Counted from the first letter of the stretch, positions 1 through 7,629 are shown. The stretch is DNA of 14,387 bases from Sulfuricurvum sp. (GCA_030679635.1 JAUXSZ010000093.1:1-14387), one strand, 5' to 3'. Made by a program: numbers and translations. The notes: generated from the sequence alone by a model not told the origin.

Positions 1-559
1 TAATATTGAGCGTTCTTAATGCCGTATCGGCTTTGTTTGCTACTTTCAATCTGTCCAAACACTCGATTATCATTATGCGAGTTACTTCGTTGATTGGCTT
101 ATTTCCTATGTAGGGGAAAATGTGATTTACAAGTCGTGCAAGTTTAAGGGAGTGGTATCGTGGTACGAGTTCGCCAGTGATACTGTCGATAAACTCCCGT
201 GATACTTTTTCAAAGGTGTTTAACAATACCACGGTTTCGGCTTTGGCTTCTTCTACTTCAATACGCTTTTGTTCTTTGATCTCTTGTTTCTCTTTGATCG
301 GGTCGATACCGTTTATAACTTTCGCTTTGAGTTCATCACGCTTTGCTCTTGCTTTTGATAGCGACGTTGTGGGGTAGGCTCCTCCCGTTGTCTTTTTTGC
401 TTTGCCCTCAACGGTGTAGCGTATCTCCCAAACTTTGCGCCCGTCGGGTTTGATATTGAGCTGTAAGCCGTTGCCGTCGGGCAGGGTGTATTCTTTGTCT
501 TTCGGCTTAGCGTTCTTTATAGCCGTATCGGTGAGCGGTGTAACCTGTCTATTCGCCAT
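1..559 (-). CDS. P4-type tyrosine integrase, N-terminal part (cut by window edge)
   Basis: The frame is open from an ATG at 559 to the left edge, giving 186 codons with no stop; the C-terminal catalytic domain lies outside. Residues about 8-90 read as the arm-binding DUF4102 domain of P4-family integrases: LTDTAIKNAKP at the start, LPDGNGLQLNIKPDGRKVWE in the middle, then a GAYPTTSLSKAR stretch (family pattern G.YP..SL..AR) and INGIDP. A charged helical linker (about 91-115, rich in K, E and Q) leads into a SAM-like core-binding domain (about 116-186). The family catalyses site-specific integration and excision, usually at tRNA genes, and a tRNA-Ser gene lies 199 bp upstream in the same orientation. 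GAGGG at 566-570, 6 nt from the ATG, is a good ribosome-binding site. The catalytic R-H-R-Y residues cannot be checked here, so activity is unknown. Confidence 0.9.
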   Translation of the reverse strand, partial: MANRQVTPLTDTAIKNAKPKDKEYTLPDGNGLQLNIKPDGRKVWEIRYTVEGKAKKTTGGAYPTTSLSKARAKRDELKAKVINGIDPIKEKQEIKEQKRIEVEEAKAETVVLLNTFEKVSREFIDSITGELVPRYHSLKLARLVNHIFPYIGNKPINEVTRIMIIECLDRLKVANKADTALRTLNI

Positions 560-635
560 AATGTACCCTCATTAATGTACCTTTTTTAGGTATTGATGAG
601 GTACATTATACGAAAGTACATTAAAAAGTACATTA
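559..635. repeat. Five-copy TAATGTAC / GTACATTA array over the integrase promoter and start
   Basis: The 8-mer TAATGTAC occurs exactly at 559-566 and 573-580, and its reverse complement GTACATTA at 601-608, 616-623 and 628-635. The copies at 573 and 601 are part of a 10-bp perfect inverted repeat (TAATGTACCT at 573-582, AGGTACATTA at 599-608). Start-to-start spacings are 14, 28, 15 and 12 bp. The array covers the space upstream of the -10, the -10 itself, the leader and the first base of the start codon. This fits an autoregulatory operator or arm-type sites for the integrase or an excisionase; which one cannot be told from sequence. Confidence 0.75.
605..610 (-). promoter_or_regulatory. Probable -10 box of the integrase promoter
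   Basis: On the minus strand this reads TATAAT, a perfect sigma70 -10 hexamer, about 45 nt upstream of the integrase ATG. No convincing -35 box is seen; the space it would occupy holds two copies of the TAATGTAC repeat. A third copy overlaps the -10 itself, so repeat binding would be expected to affect transcription. Confidence 0.5.
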
Positions 636-758
636 AGAATATGGATGTGGTTGTATCAGATAAATACGTATTAGAGGATAAATAGCTGTAAAAGTGCCTA
701 TTTAAGGGGTTTGTGTTTGTCTTTTTGGATTGTATTAGAGGGGATTAAATTGATGTGG

Positions 759-848
759 TGGCGGACGAGGAGAGATTCGAACTCTCGATACCGTTGCCAG
801 TATGTCTCCTTAGCAGGGAGGTGGATTCAGCCGCTTTCCTACTCGTCC
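759..848 (-). tRNA. tRNA-Ser (anticodon GCU)
   Basis: The minus-strand sequence folds as a class II tRNA. The acceptor stem is GGACGAG/CTCGTCC (7 perfect pairs) with discriminator G and an encoded CCA at 759-761. The D arm has a GGA/TCC stem and contains GGCTGAA. The anticodon loop is CTGCTAA with GCT at 812-814, reading AGC/AGU codons. A long variable arm contains an ATAC/GTAT stem, and the T arm is GAGAG-TTCGAAT-CTCTC. The long variable arm and anticodon both give serine. The outermost anticodon-stem pair appears to be a C-A mismatch, with the other four intact. The 3' end faces the integrase gene, the usual layout when a tRNA 3' end is the attachment site. No terminator hairpin is visible just downstream. 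Confidence 0.95.
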
Positions 849-865
849 ATTTGTAGTAGGCCGCA

Positions 866-871
866 ATTATA
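866..871 (-). promoter_or_regulatory. -10 box of the tRNA-Ser promoter
   Basis: The minus strand reads TATAAT, 17 nt upstream of the mature tRNA 5' end, followed by a GC-rich stretch (TTGCGGCC). Such GC-rich discriminators are typical of stable-RNA promoters under stringent control. No clear -35 is seen. This box makes the tRNA independent of read-through from pyrF. Confidence 0.6.
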
Positions 872-908
872 CTGACGTATAAATAATAAGCACCTTAAAG
901 CCGTATTT

Positions 909-1592
909 TTAAAGCTCTTTGAGGATTGCTTCTACCACTTCAGCAGGGTTTTGCGCTTTATAGATAGGCCGCCCTACAACGATAAAATCAACTTTTTCTT
1001 CTTGAGCTACTTGGATGGTAGCGACGCGTTCTTGATCGCCCGCATCTTCGCCAAAAGGTCGTATACCTGGAGTGAGGGTGATGAAGGTGGGTGCTGTAAG
1101 GGATTTGATTGATTTGCTCTCGTATGCGCTGCAAACAACCCCATCAAGTCCTGCATCGTGTGCATCCTGCGCAAACTGATCGGCTTTGGTCGCAATTCCT
1201 TTTTCATATACATGGGTGAACTCATTTTCTTCAAACGAGGTGAGGGCGGTAACGGCAAGAACGAGTGGGCGATTTTCATACGGTTCTATACGCTTCATTA
1301 CCTCACGCATGGCTTTAGGACCTGCGGAAGCATGAACATTGAACATCTGTACGCCAAGCCCCATAATAGACTCTGCGGCATCAGCCATGGTATTGGGAAT
1401 ATCGTAAAGCTTGAGATCCAGAAAAATTTTAAAATTGGGATTGATGGCTTTGATTGCATGAATGAACGGCTGACCATCACGTATGTATGAACGAAGCCCC
1501 ACTTTTAACCATACAGGATAGACTTTTATTTTTTCGATGAGAGCTAGATTCTCTTCCATCGAAGGTAAATCAAGCGCAACGCAAAGTTCCAT
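909..1592 (-). CDS. pyrF: Orotidine 5'-phosphate decarboxylase
   Basis: This cytoplasmic enzyme decarboxylates OMP to UMP, the last step of de novo pyrimidine synthesis. The 227-aa length is normal for the bacterial family. The TIM-barrel active-site residues are visible: Asp8 in VALDLP, Lys30 in WLKVGL, and the catalytic DLKLYDIPNT segment with Asp59, Lys61 and Asp64. The phosphate-binding loops are TPGIRP (174-179) and VGRPI (206-210). The ATG is preceded by AAGGGA, a good ribosome-binding site, 4 nt away. The gene stands alone: yceI diverges on one side, and the tRNA-Ser, with its own promoter, lies about 60 bp downstream. No strong hairpin terminator is visible after its stop. Confidence 0.97.
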   Translation of the reverse strand: MELCVALDLPSMEENLALIEKIKVYPVWLKVGLRSYIRDGQPFIHAIKAINPNFKIFLDLKLYDIPNTMADAAESIMGLGVQMFNVHASAGPKAMREVMKRIEPYENRPLVLAVTALTSFEENEFTHVYEKGIATKADQFAQDAHDAGLDGVVCSAYESKSIKSLTAPTFITLTPGIRPFGEDAGDQERVATIQVAQEEKVDFIVVGRPIYKAQNPAEVVEAILKEL

Positions 1593-1684
1593 AATATCCC
1601 TTTTTAAATGAGTGCAAAAGTATATCAGAGGCTGAATATTTTTCCCATTAACACACGGTTAAGGAATCATTGTAAAAAACATAT

Positions 1685-1690
1685 TACAAT
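1685..1690 (+). promoter_or_regulatory. Possible -10 box for the yceI-like gene
   Basis: TACAAT lies 29 nt before the ATG, in an AT-rich leader. A good AAGGA ribosome-binding site follows at 1709-1713, 6 nt from the start codon. No -35 is recognisable at the right distance, so the promoter call rests on one hexamer. Confidence 0.35.
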
Positions 1691-1719
1691 AGGGAAATAT
1701 TTTACATTAAGGATGTCGT

Positions 1720-2286
1720 ATGAAAAATCGTTTTATTACTGCCATGGTATCGGGTCTATTACTAGGCTCCGTATCACTTTTTGGAGCTCCATACAGTGTT
1801 GATACCTCCCATTCTAGTGTTGGATTTAAAGTGAAACATATGATGATCAGTACCGTCAGTGGAAATTTTAGCGGTTTTAGCGGATCGTATGATTTACAAA
1901 AAGGGGTTTTGAAATCGCTAAGCGGTACGGTTAAAACCAATACTATCAATACGGGTATTACAAAACGTGATGATCATTTGCGAAGTGCAGATTTTTTTGA
2001 TGCAGCACAATATCCTGAGATTGCGTTCACGATGGTTTCCCACAAAGGGAAAAAGGTAACAGGCGATCTCTCGATGCATGGGGTGACCAAAAAAGTGACT
2101 TTAGACATCGACATGGGAGGGGAAGTAATGGATCCTATGGGGAACAAACGCTCCGGTTTTGTCTTGAGTGGTTCGGTTAACCGAAAAGATTTTGGTCTTA
2201 ATTGGAACAAAGCGATGGAAGCCGGCGGTGTTGTTGTTGGCGAAGAGGTTAAGATGATTATCGAAGTGGAAGGGATAGAGGATTAA
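1720..2286 (+). CDS. YceI-family periplasmic protein
   Basis: The 188-aa protein starts with a classic signal peptide (MKNR, then a hydrophobic core to about residue 22) with probable cleavage after the Ala in LFGA, residue 23. The mature part matches the YceI lipocalin-like fold: YSVDTSHSSVGFKVKHMMIS near the start, then VSGNFSGFSGSYD, a central SADFFDAAQYPEIAFT segment (family pattern S.dFfd...yP.i.F.s), GDLSMHGVTKKVTLD, and RSGFVLSGSVNRKDFGLNW near the end. Family members bind isoprenoid-type lipids, including polyisoprenoid quinones, in an eight-stranded barrel; the ligand here is unknown. It is probably periplasmic. The start is supported by AAGGA. The gene converges on the GNAT-like gene with 10 bp between stops. 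Confidence 0.93.
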   Translation: MKNRFITAMVSGLLLGSVSLFGAPYSVDTSHSSVGFKVKHMMISTVSGNFSGFSGSYDLQKGVLKSLSGTVKTNTINTGITKRDDHLRSADFFDAAQYPEIAFTMVSHKGKKVTGDLSMHGVTKKVTLDIDMGGEVMDPMGNKRSGFVLSGSVNRKDFGLNWNKAMEAGGVVVGEEVKMIIEVEGIED

Positions 2287-2296
2287 TCTTCCCTGT

Positions 2297-2698
2297 TTAA
2301 AATGTTTTGATAAAACCGTCCCGTTTGGGGCGGAATCCTTCTAAATCTTTCAGGCTTAGCCCTTTGTGTCTTCCAAAAATCATCAAACATGTGCATTTGT
2401 GCATTCTGGCATAGTCGTTTAAAAAATCAATCATTTCCGACGATACATTTTCGTATCCCTCACTAGCGATAAAATCATCGATAAGCAGATGGCGCCCTAT
2501 CTCCAAATTTTCTCGAATGGATACCCCTGCATAGAGGACGAGGTTTCCTCGTTCAAGGGCACCGATGACACGGTACTCTTTGGGATAGCAGGTGAGAAGA
2601 AACGCTTCATACTGGTCCACAGTGAGGTCAAGCCGAAGCGTGGACACGAGGAGATACCCCTCGGTTAGTTCACTCGGGGACAGCTCACGGATTTGCAT
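2297..2698 (-). CDS. Small GNAT-like protein, probably degenerate
   Basis: The 133-aa protein looks like a shortened GNAT acetyltransferase. VIGALERGNLVLYAGVSI (44-61) fits strands beta2-beta4. IGRHLLIDDFIASEGYENVSSEMIDFLNDYARMHKC (67-102) fits beta5, helix 3 and beta6 in the pattern of GNATs that have HLYVDDLVT followed by a long helix. LKDLEGF (116-122) fits the late F/Y.k.GF motif. The acetyl-CoA pyrophosphate loop (Q/R-x-x-G-x-G/A) is not recognisable; its place is taken by GYENVSS. It may therefore not acetylate anything. It starts 5 nt after the valS stop, so it is probably co-transcribed with valS, with only a weak ribosome-binding site (AGAG). Substrate or role is not known. Confidence 0.7.
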   Translation of the reverse strand: MQIRELSPSELTEGYLLVSTLRLDLTVDQYEAFLLTCYPKEYRVIGALERGNLVLYAGVSIRENLEIGRHLLIDDFIASEGYENVSSEMIDFLNDYARMHKCTCLMIFGRHKGLSLKDLEGFRPKRDGFIKTF

Positions 2699-2703
2699 TG
2701 ATT

Positions 2704-5322
2704 TTAGCTCTTCAATGCGCTTAATTGAACGGTTATTTTTTCAATTTTGTCTTGCGCATCCGCTAATCCATTACGATTTTCTGCGATAACAGACTCCGGT
2801 GCATTGGCAACAAAACGCTCATTGGAAAGCATCCCTGATAATTTGTCGGCCTCTTTTTGAAGTTTTTCACACTGCTTGGTGAGGCGATCGATAATCGGGC
2901 TAAGATCAATCGCATCGGTAGGTAGGTACACTTCGACATTTTCACCTATATCACTTATCGCATTATCCACTTTGTCATCTGTAAATTTGAGGGTTTCAAC
3001 TTTTCCTAAACGGGCGATAAATGGTTCCATCATGGTGTGATTACCATTGCACTTTACATAAGCTAGTGGAATTTTTTGGTTTCCTAAATCAACGAGCGTC
3101 TTGGCACGGCGAATAGTGATGATGGCATCCATGATGATGGCAAACTCGGCTTCGATCTCCTCGTCAGTATTGATCTCTTCTGGATATTGCATGACCATGA
3201 TTGAATTGCCGTCTTCCAGCGTTGTCCCTGAGAGTTCATGATAAAGATACTCGGTAATAAACGGCATAAATGGATGGAGAAGCTTCATAGACTCTTTAAA
3301 GATACTTCCCAGCTCCTCTACGCTCTCTTTGCTGGCTTTTCCAAGCTCGATACCCCAGTCACAAAATTCGTTCCACAAGAAGCGGTAGAGGACCGTTGCC
3401 GCATCGTTGAAACGGTATTCATCCAGGAACCCTCTCGTTTCAGCAGTGGCACAGTGGAAACGGCTGAGCATGTAGCGTCCAAGAGGTGTTGTGATCTCTT
3501 GGTCGCATAAGTCTTTAAAGGTAGGGACATTCATTTGTAAAAATTTTGATGCATTGAAAAGTTTGTTGGTGAAGTTTCGGCTTTGTTCAAGGCGATCATT
3601 ACTGAGGCGGATATCTCTTCCCTGAGCAGCTAAGACGGCGAGGGTAAAGCGCAGGGCATCGGCACTGTATTTTTCGATCATGTCGAGGGGATCGATAACG
3701 TTGCCTTTGGATTTTGACATTTTTTGGCCGTTTTCGTCACGTACGAGTGCGTGAAGATAGATGTGTTTAAACGGCAATTCTCCCGTGAAGGTTTCCCCCA
3801 TCATCATCATACGCGCAACCCAGAAAAAGAGGATGTCAAATCCGGTGATCAAGAGGCTGTTTGGATAAAACTTCGCCATGTCTTCGCTTTGGAAAAGGGC
3901 GTCAGCACTTACGTCGCCATTGCCCCAACCCAGTGTTGAGAATGGCCACAGAGCAGAACTGAACCACGTATCCAATACATCCGGATCTTGGGTAAAGGAT
4001 GTACTCGCACAATGTGGGCAGGCGCTAGGTTGTTCTTCGAGGCTTGCCCATTCATGATCGCAATCGTTACAATAAAATACAGGGATACGGTGTCCCCACC
4101 ACAGTTGGCGTGAGATACACCAGTCGCGCAGCTCCCCCATCCATGAATTGTAGCTGTTGATCCAGTGTGGCGGGAAAAATTGGGCTAAGCCGTCATTTGT
4201 TTTGTCGATTGATCCGCGTGCGATTTCGTTTCGGACAAACCACTGTTTAGAGATGTACGGTTCGACAATGTTTTTACAGCGGTAACAGTGTCCTACTTGG
4301 TGGACGTGATCTTCGATTTTTTCGATAAACCCTGCTTCGTTTAGACGGTTTACAATAATCTCACGCGCCGCAAGACGCTCTAGTCCCTCAAATTCACCTG
4401 CGTGATGATTTAGAATTCCTTTTTCATCGAATACCGTGATGAACTCCAAATCGTGACGTTTCCCGACTTCATAGTCATTGGTGTCATGTGCGGGGGTGAC
4501 CTTTACCACACCCGTTCCGAAATCTTTATCGACGTGGGTATCGGCGATGATTTTGATCTCACGGTTGATAAGAGGGAGGGTGATACTTTTTCCGATAAGG
4601 TGGGCATAACGCTCATCATCAGGATGGACCATGATTGCCGTATCCCCAAAATAGGTCTCCGGACGGGTTGTTGCCACCGTGATGTGACCGCTACCATCGC
4701 TAAACGCATAGTTCATATGGTAGAAATGCCCTTGGTGCTCTTCGTGCTCAACTTCGATATCGCTGAGTGCGCCATCATGCGTACACCAGTTAACCATATA
4801 GTTACCGCGAATGATGAGGTTTTTGTTGTAAAGATGGACAAAAGCCTCTTTGACGGAGGATTTTAGCCCCTCATCCATCGTGAAGCGCTCACGACTCCAT
4901 GCGGGGGAGACACCGAGCTTGCGCAGCTGAGAGACCATGATTCCGCCGCTCTCTTCTTTCCATTCCCAGACACGTTTTAGAAATGCGTCGCGTCCCAGCT
5001 CTTCTTTGGTTGTCCCCTCAGCAAGAAGCTGTTTTTCAACAACATTTTGAGTCGCAATACCGGCATGATCGGTTCCCGGCTGCCATAGGGTGGCATAGCC
5101 GTCCATACGCTTATAGCGGACGATGATGTCTTGCAGTGTAAAAGTGAGGCCGTGACCGATGTGCAAACGTCCTGTTACGTTAGGGGGAGGCATCATGATG
5201 GCAAAATGTTTGTTGGGTTTGACAATAGCACGGTTGCCATCCACTTCAAAATAGCCCCGGTTTTCCCAGAGTGGATAAAAAGTTTCTTCGATATTCTTGG
5301 GATCGTAATGCGTAGATGACAT
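2704..5322 (-). CDS. valS: Valyl-tRNA synthetase
   Basis: This cytoplasmic class I synthetase charges tRNA-Val with valine. The 872-aa length is normal for the bacterial enzyme. The catalytic motifs are HIGH at 54-57 (within PPPNVTGRLHIGHG) and KMSKS at 534-538. The editing (CP1) domain contains TTRPETYFGD (218-227). A four-cysteine knuckle (C418, C421, C435, C438) resembles the zinc site seen in many ValRS. The anticodon-binding region follows the KMSKS loop, and the last about 60 residues form the usual C-terminal coiled-coil arm (RLTKQCEKLQKEADKL onward). A clean TATAAT lies upstream. The preceding AAGG is a modest ribosome-binding site. The GNAT-like gene follows after 5 nt. Confidence 0.98.
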   Translation of the reverse strand: MSSTHYDPKNIEETFYPLWENRGYFEVDGNRAIVKPNKHFAIMMPPPNVTGRLHIGHGLTFTLQDIIVRYKRMDGYATLWQPGTDHAGIATQNVVEKQLLAEGTTKEELGRDAFLKRVWEWKEESGGIMVSQLRKLGVSPAWSRERFTMDEGLKSSVKEAFVHLYNKNLIIRGNYMVNWCTHDGALSDIEVEHEEHQGHFYHMNYAFSDGSGHITVATTRPETYFGDTAIMVHPDDERYAHLIGKSITLPLINREIKIIADTHVDKDFGTGVVKVTPAHDTNDYEVGKRHDLEFITVFDEKGILNHHAGEFEGLERLAAREIIVNRLNEAGFIEKIEDHVHQVGHCYRCKNIVEPYISKQWFVRNEIARGSIDKTNDGLAQFFPPHWINSYNSWMGELRDWCISRQLWWGHRIPVFYCNDCDHEWASLEEQPSACPHCASTSFTQDPDVLDTWFSSALWPFSTLGWGNGDVSADALFQSEDMAKFYPNSLLITGFDILFFWVARMMMMGETFTGELPFKHIYLHALVRDENGQKMSKSKGNVIDPLDMIEKYSADALRFTLAVLAAQGRDIRLSNDRLEQSRNFTNKLFNASKFLQMNVPTFKDLCDQEITTPLGRYMLSRFHCATAETRGFLDEYRFNDAATVLYRFLWNEFCDWGIELGKASKESVEELGSIFKESMKLLHPFMPFITEYLYHELSGTTLEDGNSIMVMQYPEEINTDEEIEAEFAIIMDAIITIRRAKTLVDLGNQKIPLAYVKCNGNHTMMEPFIARLGKVETLKFTDDKVDNAISDIGENVEVYLPTDAIDLSPIIDRLTKQCEKLQKEADKLSGMLSNERFVANAPESVIAENRNGLADAQDKIEKITVQLSALKS

Positions 5323-5351
5323 GAAGGAGCCTTGAGCAAAAATGTTCGCGA

Positions 5352-5357
5352 ATTATA
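5352..5357 (-). promoter_or_regulatory. -10 box of the valS promoter
   Basis: The minus strand reads TTTTGGTATAATTCGCG, giving a perfect TATAAT about 30 nt before the valS ATG. Upstream is AT-rich without a recognisable -35 box, as is common in Campylobacterota. No T-box-like leader or attenuator is visible in this short 5' region. Confidence 0.55.
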
Positions 5358-5435
5358 CCAAAATTTGGAGGAATAGATTTTGCTTAAAATTTTCTAAATT
5401 TGCTGCGTGAGTATTTCTTTGAGGTACCCAAAGCG

Positions 5436-5612
5436 ATGCGGGCGTTATTGGATATCAACGAGGATTTAAAAGTGGTTGTATATAATATCGGAATTGTTCA
5501 AGACCTGCTCGACCATCATTTCGCCTCTAGTATGAGGTACAAGGAACCCTTTGCCTCTCTCTCGCCTCAATTCGCAGCAATTCACCGCTGCAACTGCTCC
5601 TTATGGTCATAA
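5436..5612 (+). CDS. Doubtful small ORF overlapping the helicase start
   Basis: The frame is open from 5388 to a TAA at 5610-5612. The best start is ATG at 5436 (58 aa), with GAGG at 5421-5424 as a rather distant ribosome-binding site; a TTG at 5400 would give 70 aa but has none. Codon use over 5400-5520 looks protein-like (LREYFFEVPKAMRALLDINE, then DLKVVVYNIGIVQDLLDHHF), but the tail overlaps the helicase by 62 bp in another frame and becomes low quality. I do not recognise the product. It could be a real small protein coupled to helicase translation, a decayed remnant, or chance. Confidence 0.25.
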   Translation: MRALLDINEDLKVVVYNIGIVQDLLDHHFASSMRYKEPFASLSPQFAAIHRCNCSLWS

Positions 5613-7629
5613 TCTTATCATTGCCTCGGCAGGTACGGGTAAAACATCCACTATTGTTGGCCGAATAGGCCATCTTCTCTCACAAAATGTCAAACCCGAA
5701 GAGATCATGCTTCTCACTTTTACCAATAAAGCAGCGGCCGAGATGGTGGAACGGGTAGCGGCATTTTTTGGGAAAGAGATCGCTTCCAAAATCGATGCAG
5801 GGACGTTTCATGCCATCAGCTATCGGTGGTTAAAGCGCAAAGAGGGGAAAGTCGTTCTCAAGCAGCCTCGTGAACTTAAAACGCTTTTCCGAAGTGTTCA
5901 TGAAAAACGGACCTTTAGCCATATCGATTGTGTGACCCCTGCGTATGGAGCTAATTATCTCTATGATGTCTATTCGTATTACCAAAATACGGAGATTTCG
6001 ACTAATTTTGAAGAGTGGATACTGACCCATCAGGACGAGCATGCCGTCTATGCCGCCATCTATGCGGATATCGTTGATGAGTTCGAAGCGCTAAAAAAAG
6101 AATATGGCTTTGTCAATTTTAACGATCTTCTTTTGCTGATGCGAACTTTGGCTTCTCAAAACGATTTAGGATACAAAGAAGTTTTGATTGATGAGTATCA
6201 GGATACCAATGCTCTCCAAGGGACGCTCGTGGAGGCAATGAAGCCTCCATCGCTGTTTTGTGTGGGCGATTACGATCAAAGCATCTACGCCTTTAACGGT
6301 GCGGATATTTCGATCATCGGTTCTTTTAGTACCAAACACCCTGATGCGCAGGTGTACACCCTCAATAAAAATTACCGTTCGACGATTCCCATCCTCTCTT
6401 TGGCCAATAAAGTGATTGCCTACAATGAGCGAATCTATCCAAAAGCACTGGAGGTCACGCGCACGCAAGAGGCGCAGAGCCCCGCATTGCTCATCTATGA
6501 AGAACTTTTTGAACAATATCACGGTATTGCACGCGCCATCGGAGATTCTTCAACCAATCGAGAAGAGATTGCGGTTATTTTTCGCAACAATGCCTCTGCG
6601 GATGGGATTGAAGCAACTTTGCGAGAACTTGGAATCGCATGCCGCAGGCGGGGAGGGGTGAGTTTTTTTGACTCCAAAGAGATCAAAGCGCTTTTGGATA
6701 TTTTTACCCTTTTAGTCAATGAATCGGACATGATGGCGTTTATCCACCTTTTTGATTACGCGAAGGGGGTAGGGAGTGCTATTGCTAAAGAACTTTTTGT
6801 AGCGTTGCAAAAACTTGGGCACGGATCGTTTTTGCGAGGACTCTATAATCCTGATACGTCTATCACGAATCCGTTTGAAAAAAGACGGTTGAACCATCAG
6901 CTTGGGTTATTTGATGACTTTGCGGAGCTTGGGAGTGCCGGTCGGTTTGCGAAACTGGGTTTGGATCCGAATTTTATGGGAAATCCAATTCTTAAACATG
7001 CTAAGTTAACCAAAGAATCGGCGACCTTTTTGCATGATTTGTTTATGTTGTTTCGTAAATTACGGGATGTAAAAGAGCCCAAAGAGGCAGTTCAAAAAAT
7101 TGCGGTCTCCTCATTGTACGCCCATGTGATTGAATTGTTATCAAACCGTCGTGCGATGACGGAGAATGGCTCCGTGGATGAAAAAGTAAAAGAGGAATCT
7201 AAAGATAGGATTCGCCGTAAATGTACCCTTCTTTTTGAGCTTTCTCGTCCCTACAAAGAGCTTGAGCGGTTTTTGAATGCAATGGTATTGGGTTCTCAGG
7301 ATTTAACGCAAGGGGAGGGGGTTCATCTGCTCAGTATCCATGCATCAAAAGGGCTGGAATATGAAGAAGTGTATGTGATTGATTTGATGGATGGACGATT
7401 TCCCAATCGAAAACTGATGAGCCGTAGCGGAAGCATCGAAGAGGAGCGAAGGTTGTTTTACGTTGCCGTTACTCGTGCTAAAGATAGACTCTATTTGAGT
7501 TATGCAAAATACGATAAAATTAAAAAAACAAACTTCATCCCTTCTCAATTTATCTATGAGGCAGGTTTGATCCCGAAAGATGAAGCATATACGAGGATGA
7601 TCGAAAAAGAAACGACAGATAAAGAATAA
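5551..7629 (+). CDS. UvrD/Rep-family superfamily 1 DNA helicase
   Basis: This cytoplasmic ATP-dependent 3'-5' DNA helicase has all the superfamily 1A motifs. They are Walker A ASAGTGKT (25-32), motif Ia TFTNKAAAEM (56-65), Walker B DEYQDTN (214-220), motif III GDYDQSIYAFNGA (239-251), motif IV LNKNYRST (271-278), motif V LLSIHASKGLEYEEVYVIDL (about 594-613) and motif VI RRLFYVAVTRAKDRLYLSY (633-651). Length (692 aa) matches the shorter epsilon UvrD/Rep proteins; there is no long C-terminal extension. Motifs alone do not separate UvrD, PcrA and Rep, so no symbol is given. The start is TTG at 5551: an in-frame TGA at 5533 excludes a longer form, and AAGGAA at 5541-5546 sits 4 nt upstream. The gene converges on the pilus operon with 5 bp between stops. 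Confidence 0.95.
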   Translation: MPLSRLNSQQFTAATAPYGHNLIIASAGTGKTSTIVGRIGHLLSQNVKPEEIMLLTFTNKAAAEMVERVAAFFGKEIASKIDAGTFHAISYRWLKRKEGKVVLKQPRELKTLFRSVHEKRTFSHIDCVTPAYGANYLYDVYSYYQNTEISTNFEEWILTHQDEHAVYAAIYADIVDEFEALKKEYGFVNFNDLLLLMRTLASQNDLGYKEVLIDEYQDTNALQGTLVEAMKPPSLFCVGDYDQSIYAFNGADISIIGSFSTKHPDAQVYTLNKNYRSTIPILSLANKVIAYNERIYPKALEVTRTQEAQSPALLIYEELFEQYHGIARAIGDSSTNREEIAVIFRNNASADGIEATLRELGIACRRRGGVSFFDSKEIKALLDIFTLLVNESDMMAFIHLFDYAKGVGSAIAKELFVALQKLGHGSFLRGLYNPDTSITNPFEKRRLNHQLGLFDDFAELGSAGRFAKLGLDPNFMGNPILKHAKLTKESATFLHDLFMLFRKLRDVKEPKEAVQKIAVSSLYAHVIELLSNRRAMTENGSVDEKVKEESKDRIRRKCTLLFELSRPYKELERFLNAMVLGSQDLTQGEGVHLLSIHASKGLEYEEVYVIDLMDGRFPNRKLMSRSGSIEEERRLFYVAVTRAKDRLYLSYAKYDKIKKTNFIPSQFIYEAGLIPKDEAYTRMIEKETTDKE

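Noticed and set aside
177..377. 66-codon plus-strand frame opposite the integrase
   Set aside because: The minus-strand frame carries an intact P4 integrase N-terminus, so this is an antisense shadow.
641..685. 14-codon ATG frame in the gap between integrase and tRNA, considered as a leader peptide or excisionase
   Set aside because: Far too short for an excisionase, no ribosome-binding site and no hairpin after it.
1635..1701. Dyad AATATTTTTCCC ... GGGAAATATT in the pyrF-yceI divergent gap
   Set aside because: The arms differ in the length of the T run and the gap is long (45 bp). In AT-rich intergenic DNA this is not enough to claim an operator.
2304..2333. Two small hairpins (GTTTT-GAT-AAAAC, and CCGTCCC-GTTT-GGGGCGG) near the convergent ends of the yceI-like and GNAT-like genes
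   Set aside because: Both lie inside the last codons of the GNAT-like gene. On the plus strand no U tract follows; on the minus strand the GC stem has a mismatch and only four Us. Too weak to call a terminator.
4453..4866. 137-codon plus-strand open frame opposite valS
   Set aside because: It is a shadow of valS, whose motifs and codon pattern are unambiguous. The antisense product resembles no protein family.
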